Both the position numbers and the translations under genes were made by a program. A DNA stretch of 64,000 nucleotides from positions 63,829,242 through 63,893,241 of the forward strand of contig NC_134401.1 of the NCBI RefSeq assembly GCF_050003625.1. The letters run 5' to 3'. Below are positions 9,724 through 21,199 of the stretch, one piece after another. This DNA comes from Haematobia irritans (taxonomy: Eukaryota > Arthropoda > Insecta > Diptera > Muscidae). The notes beneath the pieces are model-generated. The model was not told where the DNA came from. It did not search any database and saw only the letters and a program-made list of their open reading frames with translations. Each line of letters begins with the position of its first letter. Within the stretch, counting starts at the first letter, position 1.

Positions 9724-11229
9724 TACTACAAAAACATTATTTTTAGTACCATTGGGTAAACAATCATTTTCATTACACTTTCAAAATCTCCTTTAACTAC
9801 TTTTCATTTTCTTTGTAAATAAGGAATTTCAAATCCATTTTGAGTAGATTTTGAGTCTCATGAAAATGGACTATAATTTAGACTAAGTAGAGAAGAATAT
9901 ATAATATAATTTAATTGCTTTTTGTATTTTTGTTTAGATAAAATAAACTATGAAATGAAACAATTTAAGTAAAAATCTTCAATTGTATTCTCCTATTTGA
10001 ATATGGTACCAAGTGGTAATAGTTACCTTGTCCGACTTATATAGTCGTGGGTTCTAACGGCCTCCCAATTGGTTAATAGAAGTTGCTCTTCCTAATTTTT
10101 TATCGTTATATTTCTGTAAACCGGGTCATTTTACCTTATATAACCACTTTTGCAATTGCATAATTTCAAAATATTTACATAATTATTGCAAGGATGTGCT
10201 TATGAAATATGAAAATGGCAACATTTATTATGATAGTTACTTTAATTTCAAATATAGATGGTGTATTCCTTCTGGAAATATTCGAAACAAGTTTCTTTCA
10301 TTTCAATACAATTTTTATTGTTACAAAAAAAATCGCACTATATCGGAAGAGACTGTCCATTGTGACCATTTTAAAAGCTTCTTGTATTTTTTTTATTGCA
10401 AAATAGTTCTTATTTTAGTATGATTTAAGGCTGATATAAGAGATTAACATAATATACACATTGTTAGTTGTCCAGACAGCGCCTTATAATCATAGCTTTA
10501 GGCGATTTCTAATTTATTCAAATGTATATATTTAGACATTTAAATCGAAGCAAGTTTCCCTTTGACCGGGATCCCGGGAAAGTCGAAAAAACAAAAATTC
10601 CTTCCGCTTTCCCGAGAATGGAAAAAGTCCGGGAAAAAAACCCCTACCTATTAACTTCTAACTGCAAGGAGTTGGCATATTTAATTTTCTTATAGAAGTG
10701 AATGCGGCCCACAGCATTTCACGGTGATATTCCAATCAGCAGATATTTTTCTCGCAACGTCCGAGGACTAAGTCAAAATATTGAAGCAAAGGAAAATAAA
10801 AAAAATGGTGGAAAATATACAAAAATTACTATATACACTATACTCTTTTTAGAGTTGGGACTAGGGTTTTCTTTTTCCCGGACTTTTTGCATTCCCGGGA
10901 AAGCGGGAATTTTTTTCAATTTTTTTTTAATTTCCCGGGATCCCGGTCAAAGGGAAACCTGCTTTGATGTGGAATACATTTAGACATTTGAATAAATTAG
11001 AAATCGCCTAAAGCTACGGTTATAAGGCGCTCTCTGGATAGCTAACAATATATATTATGTTGTTCTCTTATATCAGCCATAAATCATACTAAACTACGAA
11101 ATATTTTTTAATACAAAACATTTTGACAATGGTTAAGGCAGTCTCTTTCAGAAAGAAACTATTAATATAGTGGGATTTTTTGTAACACTAAAAAACTGTT
11201 TGGAAATGAAAGAAACTTATTTCGATTTC

Positions 11230-11435
11230 ACCATCGTTAAACTGGTCAATAAATGCACATGTGCAGCCAATATTCCCAAAAGGGAAACACTACCATGTAA
11301 TACGACATTCACATTACACTTCCAAAATACACTTTAACTAGATTTCAGTTGTCGTATGCTTTAAACCCCAATTTTAATAGATTTCAAGCCTAATGTGTAT
11401 AGGGAATAACTATCTTAAAAAAAGGTTGGAATTTT
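11230..11435. mobile_element. Insertion in the right arm of the fold-back
   Basis: This block has no counterpart in the left arm. It contains CATTACACTTCCAAAAT followed by CACTTTAACTAGATTTCA, a motif repeated at about 9774, 11747 and 54432. The borders are approximate and no duplication was identified. Confidence 0.45.
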
Positions 11436-11669
11436 CTTATTTCATAAAAAAACATCCTTGCAATAATTATGAAATTATACAATTGCCAACGTGAGTTACA
11501 TAAGGTAAAATGTCCCGTTATTTTTACAGGTTTACTCAGTCTACCAGTCTATCGGAATGTCGGTTTACAGAGAGCTCGAGCTCGTTTCTATCAATAATTC
11601 ATTAATTGGAGAAATATGACATTCATAAATTAGGAAGTCAAACTTCTTTTTAACAATTGGGAGCCCGTT

Positions 11670-11730
11670 GGATTCTGGATTAGAACCCACGACTATGTAT
11701 GTTGCACAAGGCAACTACTACGACTTGGTA
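11670..11730 (-). other. tRNA-like segment at the fold-back outer end
   Basis: The minus strand reads TAGTTGCCTTGTGCAACATA then GTCGTGGGTTCTAATCC, whose last part (11677-11688) fits a box B. The mirror copy on the plus strand at 10016-10065 (ACCTTGTCCGAC, GTGGGTTCTAACGG) is more decayed. Confidence 0.45.
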
Positions 11731-11825
11731 CCATAGTTATTCACATTACACTTCCAAAATCCACTTTAACTAGATTTCAACTGTCATTTGCCATATAAAA
11801 ACCTCTATTATACATAAAATATTGT

Positions 11826-11925
11826 AAAGAATTCCCGCACTTCATTCCCGGGAAAGCGGGGCCGAAAAATAGCAATTTCCCGGGAATTCCCGGGATCCCG
11901 TTCCCGGGAAAAAAACCATAGTTAG
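11826..11925. repeat. CCCGGGAA-rich repeat fragment
   Basis: ATTCCCGGGAAAGCGGGG and TTTCCCGGGAATTCCCGGGA occur here, matching the inner ends of the fold-back and 9206-9290. It directly abuts the repeat that starts at 11926. Confidence 0.6.
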
Positions 11926-12690
11926 GACAGTAAAATGAAAAAAGGAGGAAATAGTGAAAAATTAAACAGTAAAATGTAGAAAAACAAAGTATGGTTCCTC
12001 TTTATTAATAAGTAGTCCAAGAGGAGTTGACGGTCACCTTCAAATATAAAAGCGGGCATTAAGTTAAAGTTTTGCACTAAAACAATTGAAAAAGTTTATT
12101 TTCTTTAAAATTAATTATTAAAGAAAAGTAAAAGGCAAAACAGGGTCATTTTAGAGCGATAGTGCCAACTTAAATAATACCGGCCTTAAAGGTAAAAATG
12201 AAATTAAGTACAAAACACGATAAGTTTTAAATGCATTTAAAATAGAGTTAAAAGCTAGTAAAAAACTTTTCACGTCTTAATAAATTTATATGTATATTAT
12301 AAAATTATTTATGTATGTTTATACTCGACTCCACGTTCTTCTTTTGTTAGAGTTTTTGAATCCCTCCAAAAATTTCAAACTTCTATACCAAAAACACTTT
12401 TTTGATACAAAATTGCTATTTATTCAATAAAAAAAAATATTTTATTCAAAAGCTCAGTCCATTTCGTTTATATCGAGCACTGTTCTTTTCTGACTGTAAA
12501 TCTTTAATAACCCACATTTCGAAGTTTCATTATAAAAATATAATATATTATAAATATAAATGTGTAAATTAAAAAAGTGGTGTTCGGTCGGAGCAGGGAT
12601 TGAACCCACGACCCTTTGCATGCAAATCAGACATACTAACCATTGCACCACGGTGGTTCCTGCAAACTCGCAATTAATTAAAAAAAATAT
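11926..12690 (-). mobile_element. tRNA-headed repeat, minus-strand copy
   Basis: Read on the minus strand, a tRNA-like head (12582-12655) is followed by about 650 bp that match 22769-23405: CGAAATGTGGGTTATTAAAG, ACTCTAACAAAAGAAGAACG, GAGTCGAGTATAAACATACA, GCGGGCATTAAG in complement, and an end at AACTCTAAAAAGAGTATAG-type sequence. It is much longer than a typical SINE and encodes no protein. Confidence 0.7.
12582..12655 (-). other. tRNA-like head with box A/B
   Basis: The minus strand has TGGTGCAATGGTTAGTATG (box A region), CATGCAAAGGGTCGTGG and box B GGGTTCAATCC (12597-12607). It closely resembles the SINE head at 56637-56705 and the segment at 22769-22843. Confidence 0.7.
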
Positions 12691-13739
12691 ACCGTGGACA
12701 TATATTTTACACCGCTAAATTTGTCACGGTATTATTAAAAATCACAAATACACATTTTATCACCTTTGTTCTTAACTATGTGATCCGCAGTATGTACATT
12801 TCCTCTTCCGGTTCTTCAAATCTGCCATCGTAAAGTAAACCAAATAATATATAAACTTCTTCTATTCTTTCTGCTGTGGTCAAAGAGTGAAAAAAAAACC
12901 CACCCAGATGTTAGACGTAGGATGTCTGTAATGAGCATTTGAGTATGTGTAATGATACAACGATAGACTTTTAACCTCACAACCGGGCAGAGAAAAAAGC
13001 TATTTGAGCGACTGACCGGAAACTTCTTGCGACTATGTTCCAAAGTATTTGCAGTGCCAGGACCAAACATGTTGCTTACAATCTCTACGGCGACCAATAG
13101 AAACATAGTTCTTGTTGCCAATAAACAGGAAAAGTTGTTCAGGTTTTTGCTCTCCTTTCATTTTGTGTGCCAAGACCAACGAAGAGCCGGACGGACAGAC
13201 TGTTTCAAGAATGCAATGCATGGGAAAAAGAATTTCGTCAGTTACCGCCTGTTTTGAAATTCAGCTGGAAAGTATGTGAGAATATGGCCAAGTTTTGAAA
13301 CTTTTGAATTTATGTCACTTTCTTTTGGAAAAGTATATCGTTGACATTTCCCGCTCTTCTATTTTTTTTACTTCGAAACCCATGTCCCTTGTAGCCTTTG
13401 AAGAACTCTCCTAATGATTTGATTTCACACTTCTCTGTCCTGTATTGGTATGGGTATGTGTGGTTTCAAAATTCTGGCAGTAAAGAGTGTTCATGCCATA
13501 AAAGTTAAGAACTTCTGATCATTATATTATAAGGTTTGCTAAAGAAAAAAACAAAATTATTGTTTCTTACACGTTCTCCTGAATAGTTGTTTGTTTGTAC
13601 TTTGACAATTTTTTTGTAACAGAAAAATTTAGTAATAGTTATAGGTGCGCAGCTAAAACTGGTTACTATCATCACTTGTATTATTATCCTTCATCAATAC
13701 CGTAGTAGTAATTAATTACAAATAACGAAGAATTTTGTT
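12691..13739. other. No gene recognised
   Basis: AT-rich. Overlapping opposite-strand frames at 12816-13121, 13027-13257 and 13033-13221 show no motif or splice context that would single one out. Confidence 0.5.
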
Positions 13740-13741
13740 TA

Positions 13742-14350
13742 CACTGAAAAAAATATTGTCGTGAGGTCAAAGATTTCATGTCTTTAAAATACGAACGCAA
13801 ATTTTGCTTAGCATAGAAGACGCATTTCTCTAATATAAAGTTTTTTTTCTTGTCCAAAAGTCGATAAACTTTTCAATGAAGTCGTATTGTCCTTATAATT
13901 AAGCGATTTGACTTAAAAATGCGTATCATAACATGAAAGAATGAATGTTTGGGCTAAGGTCAACTTGACTTTAATAATTCAGAAAAATTCTTTAAATTGA
14001 ATGAAATTGTCTTTAAATTTGTTGTCTTTTTGCATCTGGACTACAAAGCAAAAAATCGTTCAAATATAGGACATGTTTTTCAACACTTTATTTTAAAGAC
14101 GTTTTTACTTGAAACAGAGCATAATTTCTACTCAAAGTCGAGTCTTCATTTGGAAAATAAGGTTGTCGTAAACTAATTTTTAAAGGACTTTGAAGAAGTC
14201 CTAGAAGCAAGTACACAAAACCCAAATTTAAAAGAGGATTATGTCTTAAAGTATCCTTACTTGAATTCTCCGCTTCTTTGGCTCGGAATCAATACCAAAT
14301 TTTTTAAAGTAAAGACAAAACTTTGGAACCGGGCATGCTTTTTTTCAGTG
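13742..14350. mobile_element. TA-flanked MITE, CACTGAAAAAAA family (complete)
   Basis: Ends are CACTGAAAAAAATATTGTCG and TGCTTTTTTTCAGTG, flanked by TA (13740-13741 and 14351-14352). It is 609 bp, without an open frame of note. It is collinear with 55293-55916 and with 16008 onward. Confidence 0.85.
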
Positions 14351-14648
14351 TAGTACACATTTACACATTTTTTGCTATGTGAAACATACCCTGAAAGAAG
14401 AGTTATCTTTTGTAAGTATCGAAATAATAGACAAACGGAGTTTTCTTTTGACGATACGTTTTTCTCTATTAAAGCAAATAAAAATTCGGATTTATTTGCT
14501 TTCTAACAAAGAAGTCGCTTTTGTTCCTGAGGAAAGTATGTTTTATAATAAATGTACTATATTCATTAATAAAATTATATCAAAATAAATTTAATTAAAT
14601 ACAGTGAAATTAAATCAAATAAAAAGTAAAATGTATAATTAATCTGTA

Positions 14649-15517
14649 CACTAAAAAAAGTGTAGTTTAATCTTTGGATCGATTTCGGCTTCATATAAGG
14701 CTTCTTTATTGATTTCGAATCAAAGATGATGTTTTTTTTAAAGAGTTATTTTTTCTGAAGATAAATCTCCGTAAAATAACAATTAAGATACTGATATGAT
14801 TTATCGAATTTTCATTCTCTTTTTGCCATAAATTAAAAATCCAAATTAAAACCAAAAAAAAGTAAAAAAGTTTTCTTAAATTCAAAAAAACTTTAAACCA
14901 AAGGTGGAAAGTCATCACAAAATGTTTAATCCATAAATATAATATTGTTTAGAGGTTATTTCATTAAACCAAAAATAGCTTTCTTTACCTTAAGGAATAT
15001 TTCCCTTAACTCAAACACAATATTGCCGTAAACGCATAAGTTTCTTGTCCTTGGAAGACGAATTGGATTTTCCGCCGCTTTGAAGATTTTTTCCTCTGAT
15101 ACAACCATTGTTTGTAAAAGTCGAGTTTTCGAACTAAAACGGAGTATTTCTACATAAAACAAAAATCCTTCGTTTTATTTGTTATTGTTGGTTTACTCTT
15201 CAATCATTATTGTTGCTTTTGATTTCAGCATCAGACTGCTTAAGTTAACGTTTTCCAGGTCCGCCAGTAATCTAAAGCTATATTCCCATAAAATTTGCTT
15301 ACGCCTTACACAAAATGCAGGACACTCACACAAGAGGTGTTTAATTGCCAAGCATATTTTTCCTCTGTTGGTTAAGCTACACTTGTAGTTAAGTCACTGC
15401 ATGGTTTTAAGCTGAAATCGAAAACAACAATAATAAAATAAAAATCGTTTGAACTAAGATCAAACTCATTATTCAAAAGACAAAATCTTTATAACTGGTA
15501 TAGTTTTTTTTTCAGTA
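14649..15517. mobile_element. TA-flanked MITE with nested LINE fragment
   Basis: The left end is CACTAAAAAAAGTG, preceded by TA at 14647-14648. The right end is TTTTTTTTTCAGTA, followed by TA. Its body (TTTTCATTCTCTTTTTGCC, CTTTAAACCAAAGGTGG) matches 32746-33375. The interior carries the LINE piece at 15229-15349, flanked by inverted TTGTTGCTTTTGATTTCAGC-type sequence. Confidence 0.65.
15229..15349 (-). mobile_element. LINE fragment near the ORF end
   Basis: The minus strand matches the LINE at about 7583-7695 (GTGTGAGTGTCCTGC, GTAAGGCGTAAGC, TAGATTACTGGCG, AACGTTAACTTAAGCAGTCTG). It is a short internal piece with no tail. Confidence 0.75.
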
Positions 15518-16005
15518 TATATAATTTGGTAGTATTACATGTAATAATGGAATATGTCCAGCATTGCCAACATTCCTTCTATATTCTTTGCTTACATTCA
15601 GATCAGTTTCATATTTTTTGCATGAAAGCGTAAATTTAGCCTTGTAACTAAAATTGTATGACAAAAATTACCACTTGAGTATTATTCAGTTTTGGAAAAT
15701 ACTAATTCTTTAAGTATTTTATAAAGTGACTTGACGTTACATAAAATAAAGATAGATATGTATACTAAATTATGTATATACATTATACATAGTATAAATA
15801 TTTTGTCTGTAAGTGAGTCTCTATATGACTATGATTCATTTGATAGTATGCCATACAAACATTTTCTATCGAAAATGTAAATGTTAATATTTTCGGTCGT
15901 CTTCTTAACAGGTCAGTATCCCACTATGAGTGGAATCGAACAAGTGGCTAAGAAGAAGTCTAAAGAGCGATAACTACTTTTTGGAAAGTAAATATTACAC
16001 TGAAA
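15518..16005. other. No gene recognised
   Basis: AT-rich sequence between two elements; no repeat boundary or frame worth calling. Confidence 0.5.
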
Positions 16006-16852
16006 AAATATAGACGTGATTTATTGTCATTAAAATGTGAATTTGAATTTTGCTTAGCTTGGAAGACGTATTTTTTTCTGATATAAAGTTTTTTCCTTAT
16101 CGATAAACGTTTCGCTGAAGTCCTTCTGTCTTTATAGTAAAGTGATTCGACTTAAAAACGAATATTTTTACATGAAACACAATTTTGTTCGAGAAAAACC
16201 AACTTGGCTTTAATAATTCAGAAAAAAAATTCCTCAAAATTAATGAAATTATCTTTGGAGCTGTTGATCTGTTGTATCTTGGCTACAAAGCAAAAAATCA
16301 TTCAATATATTATTTTAAAGACGTTTTTGGTTGTAAAATAATTTGTACTTGAATTCGGGACTGAATTTGTCGTTAACACGTTTTTACAGGACTTTGGTAG
16401 CACATGAAGAAAAAAGCAGAAAAAACGAATAAACTAAAATTAGTTTCCATATACGAAGTTGCACAAGACTCAAATCCAAACGAGAATTTCTTGCTTCAAT
16501 TTTCCGCTTCTTTTATTCGGAATCAATACCAATGTAATTAGTGTGCAGGCCAAATCTTTGGAACCGGACAAGCTAGTTTACTTTAAAAACGGTTTTTACT
16601 TGAAACATAGCATAATTTCTATTTTTATGTTAGCCTGATATCAACGCAGGGTGTTTTTAAGTCGAAATCTATTACTTTACATATTTCTACTGGAAGCCGA
16701 ATCTGGAATTGGAAATATAAATTTTCGTTCACACGTTTTGAAAGGACTTTGATAGCACATGCAGAAAAAAACAAAAAAAAAAAAATAGAATATATTCAAA
16801 TTTGTTTCTTAGTATCAAGTACGCAAAGCTAAAATTTAAAGAAGACAGTGTT

Positions 16853-18037
16853 CTGCATCCAATACTATGTAATAAACTGAGATCTTTAACTAGCATCATA
16901 CCTCACAAAGCGATCACAGTTTAGAACCAACGGAATATACAACTCCTCCTTACTGCCACTTAATAGAGGGGTTCCTCAAGGATCAATTCTTGGCACCCTT
17001 CTATACTCCATTTATTCCAATGATTTGCCTGATCAAGTGAAATTTTCTAATATTCAAATGTATGTTGATGACGTACATCATCATGTCACCTGAATTCTAT
17101 AGAATTCCAAATTGGACTTCAAGTAACGGTTTACTGCTTAATCCAAGCAAATCAAAAGCAATAACTATCCGTAATAAATATATTGAAGTTGGAACCAACA
17201 TACATCTATTATTGGAAACGTCACTCCTAGAAGTTGTTGACAAAGCAAAGAACCTTGGGGTTATTTTCATCAAACATCTTAACTGGTCCCATCATATTAC
17301 TGCCACTTGTGGAAAATTATACTCTATGATTCGTAATTTGTGGATGACCCAACAGTTTACACTTCTGAATATTAGGCTACTTCTTGTTAAAAGCTATATT
17401 CTTCCTACCTTGTTTTATGCCGCTGAGATTTTTGCGGGCTGTAATTCTTCGGACTACAGAAAACTGCAAACAACATTCAACAATGCTGTACGATATGTGT
17501 ATAGTCTGAGAAAATTTGACAGAGTCTCTCACCTTTCGCCGAATGTCCTGAAGTTGCCTCTTGATGTGTAAGTCGTTGATGTTTTACTTATATAATAAAC
17601 TGAATTTTGCCAGATCTTCTCGGGGGAAAACTATTATACAACTAAGCCATCGTCGTAGTTCATCAGAGAAACACTTCCTGAAACACTTCATATTCAAATT
17701 ATAAGAAGCAATTATAGATGCAAGACATATGTCATTAAATTCTATAGCGAATCTTGGTGTTACCTATTAACAGAGTTCACTATTTCTTAGGGAATACATT
17801 TAAAAACTAACTTCAATAATTTATATATACATAGGTTTGTTTTTTTTTTAATACTATAAAATATTTATTTTTTGTTGTTAATTTCATTACCTAATCACAT
17901 ATAAATTTTCAACGAATTAAATATTAATAATAATAGTTGTATGATTTATTATTTTTTATTTATAACAATGCAAATTTAGTACTAAATTTATAAGATTTGT
18001 ATGTTGTTGTACTGAAAATCCAAATGAAATAAATGAA
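16853..18037 (+). mobile_element. 5'-truncated non-LTR retrotransposon inserted in a MITE
   Basis: The insertion holds reverse transcriptase remnants (16908-17571) and then a noncoding 3' region ending in ATGAAATAAATGAAATGAA, a short-repeat tail of the LINE kind. The MITE sequence is continuous on either side. It is a different lineage from the CCTAA-tailed LINE. Confidence 0.8.
16908..17571 (+). pseudogene. Reverse transcriptase pseudogene with GVPQGS and YVDD
   Basis: In the first frame, PLNRGVPQGSILGTLLYSIY is followed by SNDLPDQVKFSNIQMYVDD. This is the LINE reverse transcriptase palm, with the catalytic aspartate pair at about 17065-17070. Related elements usually have YADD; here it is YVDD. 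That frame stops shortly after (TGA at 17089-17091). Reading resumes in another frame from 17062: W-x-SSNGLLLNPSKSKAI, then KNLGVIFIKHLNWSHHI, and a long thumb-like stretch to 17571. Compared with complete relatives, a short piece between YVDD and the W-SSNGL motif seems to be missing. It is a dead copy that in life would copy the element RNA at the target site. Confidence 0.85.
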
Positions 18038-18190
18038 ATGAATTGTGTATTAAAGGAATCTTTACTTCAATTCTCCATTTCTTCGGTTCGGAATGAATAC
18101 CAGAAACATTGGTGTAAGGACAAAATCTTGGAAGGGGCAAGCTTTTTTGCAGTGAAGGTGTTAGTGAAAAATTATCTTTGTTGCGCTTCA

Positions 18191-18565
18191 CACTGAACCC
18201 ACCTGGAAAAAAAATTTTGGTTAATTTTAGAAAATTTAGATTATTTTTAGAAACTTTTAACTTAACAGTATCACAAACGCTGTCATCGCGCCGATACCAC
18301 AAAAATAAGTAAATATTTTTCGACAAATTCAACAAAATTTATTAGACATAATTAACTTTTTTCACTTGTTAAAGAAAATTTTGTAGTTTGAAGGAAAAAA
18401 TTTGAGTTCAAAATTGCAAGATTGTCTTTCAAGATGGGCTCATTTCTAATAAAATTTATAAATTTAATGAAATAACGAAATATTTTGTGAGAAGTATGAA
18501 TTAAGTAAATCTTTATGCCACATTTGTGTTAATTGTGAAATAGAAGGTTCGCTTTTTTTTGAGTA
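18191..18565. mobile_element. CACTG/CACTC MITE family, reverse-oriented copy
   Basis: It runs from CACTGAACCCACCTGG to GCTTTTTTTTGAGTA and is collinear, in reverse, with 46176-46698 (TTTTGGTTAATTTTAGAAAA, GCGCCGATACCACAAAAATA, TTGTAGTTTGAAGGAAAAAA). The middle of the element is shortened. Confidence 0.7.
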
Positions 18566-19083
18566 CAGATGTTATTTTCTGATAATCCCAAGTAGTGCCA
18601 TTTTATCGAAAGATGACGAAATAAACGCCCAAAATGCTTGTTGGATGATTACGCATACATATCCTATGTTTCCTCGCTAGGTTTTTATTGATTTTCGATA
18701 TTTCAGTGAATGTGTGCGTTCATTTTTGCGGCTGTTTACAGAAGACTCTTAATTAAAATTTTACAAAGTCCAATAGTTTGTTCATTTAACTTAAACAAAC
18801 CGCACACAAATGATTGAAAATTAGAAGAGAATAGAAGCATGCAAAAACAAAATTGTAGACAATACTTCACTGAGCCATTGCTAATGCAGATTGATTTGAT
18901 TAGGGTTTTGTGGTTGTCATAGACTCCCATTAAAAAGGAAAAAATTGCAATAAACTACTAGAATGACAAATAATCCATGTTGCCAATGTTACCAGATTGT
19001 CTTTCCACATATACACTAACGTATGATGAGGGATATTTTAGATTGCTGTTTGCAATGTCATATTGAAATATTTGATCAATAGT
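18566..19083. other. No gene recognised
   Basis: AT-rich; a minus-strand frame at 18736-18930 has no support. Confidence 0.5.
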
Positions 19084-19162
19084 TTAAGTTAAGTTAGATA
19101 TAATGGCAGCCGTTCTATTAGGTTCCCTTAGATAATTCCGCCTATTGCCATGCCACAGTGGT
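19084..19162 (-). mobile_element. Diverged LINE/SINE tail fragment
   Basis: The plus strand GTTAAGTTAGATATAATGGC ... GCCATGCCACAGTGGTGAAC aligns, with substitutions, to the complement of the shared LINE/SINE tail. It is too short to say which of the two it came from. Confidence 0.5.
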
Positions 19163-19349
19163 GAACATCTAACATGTTTGTCACATTAATGCTATGTTCC
19201 TGAAAATTATGTATTTGATTTCGACAACTATGTAAATTATTACCGAGAAAACAACATTTTTGCGCCAAAAAAAATTCCATGTTCACCGTCCAAAAATAAC
19301 ATTTTGCTCTTGAAAGATGTTGTGGGTGATCATAGTTTTTCTCTGCGTG
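19163..19349. mobile_element. GAGAAGGAA MITE family, left-truncated copy
   Basis: It contains AACATGTTTGTCAC, CCGAGAAAACAACATTTTTG and AACATTTTGCTCTTGAAA and ends TTTCTCTGCGTG, matching the right part of 46750-46998. Confidence 0.65.
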
Positions 19350-19491
19350 CATTTATAACACTATGGTGAAACGATTTATAGGAGATGTCGTGGATTGATA
19401 GGCGGGTATTCTACATCATAGTACTTATGCAAAAATGATGTTTGGTAACCGAAAGCATTCATTGACAGTAAATCATTATCTCCCAGCAGAA

Positions 19492-19568
19492 AGTATTGCT
19501 GAGGGTAATGGTACAAGAATTTTGGTAATGACTTTTTCACTTTAACTACTTACAAAGTTTTTGCTGGG
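19492..19568. mobile_element. 77-bp CCCAGCA-ended miniature element
   Basis: The ends CCCAGCAGAAAG and CTTTTTGCTGGG pair imperfectly and resemble the ends of the 54065-55000 element (CCCAGCAAAAACT). No certain target duplication. Confidence 0.45.
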
Positions 19569-19885
19569 TATAGTTTATATTGGTAGTGACATTTTCTCCC
19601 ATAGGAAAATCCTCACAATATTAGGTTTATTGCCATACAACAGCAATCATCGTAAGAGCTTCATACCGGACTTAAGGTAGTAACCCTACTGCCGTATATA
19701 TAAAGATGTATCAAATGCCTACTACCGCCTGTAAAACGGTGTATAATATTTTACGGGGAACTAAAATGGAAAAACAGAGCAAATTAATGGTATTGTGGTA
19801 TAGTTACAACTTTAGGGTTATGCCAAAGACGGCATTATCGTCATACTGCATAGCAAACTGTTGTGAAACATTGTAGATGCTTATA

Positions 19886-20136
19886 CACGCAGAGAAGGAA
19901 TATGATCACCTCAAACATGTTTCAAGAGCAAAATTTTATTTTTGTATGGTGACCATGTAATATGTTTGTCACTAAAATGTTATTTTCTCATCAAATATAA
20001 ACTGCTTGCCGAAATCAGATACATGATTTCCGAGAAAATAACATGGTTACGAAAACCATGTTACATGGTCACCACCCAAAAATAACATTTTGCTCTTAAA
20101 ACATGTTTGAAGTGATCATATTCCTCCACATCTTCT
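19886..20136. mobile_element. GAGAAGGAA palindromic MITE, near-complete
   Basis: It starts CACGCAGAGAAGGAATATGA after TA (19884-19885). Long inverted halves (CACCTCAAACATGTTTCAAG versus AAAACATGTTTGAAGTGA) would fold into a stem. The right terminus is decayed. Confidence 0.75.
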
Positions 20137-20218
20137 ATTGCGCCTAGCTACCTCAGAATTGTATAAAACTCCATATTCTTATTCTAAACAATGATAGAGT
20201 TAATTAATGGTTCACCTA

Positions 20219-21197
20219 CACGGTTGAAAAAGACTGTTTTTCATATGTTTGGCTATAAACATTATATGTTTGGAACACATATTTTTAAACACAATATTTT
20301 TGAGTGCAAGCATATAATGTTCATAAACTAGCATAACATGTTTGGGATATATATGTTAATATGTTAGAACATATTATGTTTGGGACATAAAATGTTTGTA
20401 AATATAATATGCTTGAATGCAAACATATATTAATTTAGAAATAGCCTATAAACATATATGTGTTTAGTAGCTTGGAGCGCTATTTAACAGGGAGCGATAT
20501 TGAATTAAGTTGGTGGTTGTTGCTTGTTACTACAAAATTAACATTTTATTTTTCCTTGGGCAATTGATCAGCTACTTCTTTGATCCTTACAAACTGTGTG
20601 GCCCGCTGTTCGAATCCCCGTCCGGCAAAAGGTAAAATTAAAATAAAACAAAAATCATAAAATTGAATAATTTCTTCTACAATGTTTGTATTACAGAAAA
20701 AGGTGCTAAGAACTAAAAAATCTCGTGAAAGTGAGAAAGATGTCGGGGAATATACAATTGGGCAGAAACAAAATTTTGAACATTCAGGTCGAAAACCTAT
20801 GTTGTTAGCACCTATATTACCTGTTTATTTTCATAATTCATTATGATTGTAAATATATAAATAACTAAATAAAATTTTGAGCACAATATTGTTTGGGAGA
20901 ATTTTTTTTAAGCATATAATATTTTTGGCTGCAAAATGCTTCCAAACATATTATATGTTCACATAATAACATATTGTTTTTTGGAAGACAACATTATTGA
21001 ATTTGGATGCAAAAATACAAAATGTTTGGAACTTAGACTACCCAAACATATATTGTTTAGACCAATATGCTTTCAAACATATTATATATTGGAAGAGATC
21101 AAACATATAAATGTTTGGGCAATACCCAAAAATGTATATGCTTGAAGCAAAATATGTTTGGGAGTATATGTTACAGAAGCGATTTTTTGTGAGCGTG
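20219..21197. mobile_element. TA-flanked CATATGTTTGG-rich element with tRNA-like core
   Basis: The left end CACGGTTGAAAAAGACTG and right end GATTTTTTGTGAGCGTG lie between TA dinucleotides (20217-20218, 21198-21199). Both outer thirds are packed with CATATGTTTGG variants in both orientations. The core holds TTCGAATCCCCGTCCGGCAA and the AGAAGAAATTAT-type block seen next to the tRNA-like segments at 6512 and 28820. Confidence 0.75.
20560..20625 (+). other. Degenerate tRNA-like segment, box B retained
   Basis: GATCAGCTACTTCTTTGATC, then TTACAAACTG and box B GTTCGAATCCC (20608-20618). The box A region is shortened relative to 6512-6586. Confidence 0.5.
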
Positions 21198-21199
21198 TA

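Larger units (their letters stand above)
10002..11735. mobile_element. Large fold-back structure with CCCGGG-rich inner ends and tRNA-like outer ends
   Basis: The left arm (10002-10649) and right arm (about 10861-11735) are imperfect inverted repeats. The outer ends are TATGGTACCAAGT and its complement ACTTGGTACCATA (11723-11735). Further matched blocks are TAGTCGTGGGTTCTAA, AATAATTATTGCAAGGATG / CATCCTTGCAATAATTATG, GGCTGATATAAGAG / CTCTTATATCAGCC, and GACCGGGATCCCGGGA. About 210 bp separate the arms. A block of about 200 bp at 11230-11435 interrupts only the right arm. Confidence 0.7.
16008..18154. mobile_element. CACTGAAAAAA MITE, partly duplicated and interrupted by a LINE
   Basis: The left end CACTGAAAAAATATAGACG is preceded by TA (16006-16007). 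The first unit runs to about 16576, losing its final TTTTTTCAGTG. The internal block TTTTACTTGAAACATAGCAT then restarts at 16591. The restarted unit is interrupted at about 16853 by a LINE and resumes at about 18038, ending GCTTTTTTGCAGTG at 18154. Confidence 0.7.
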
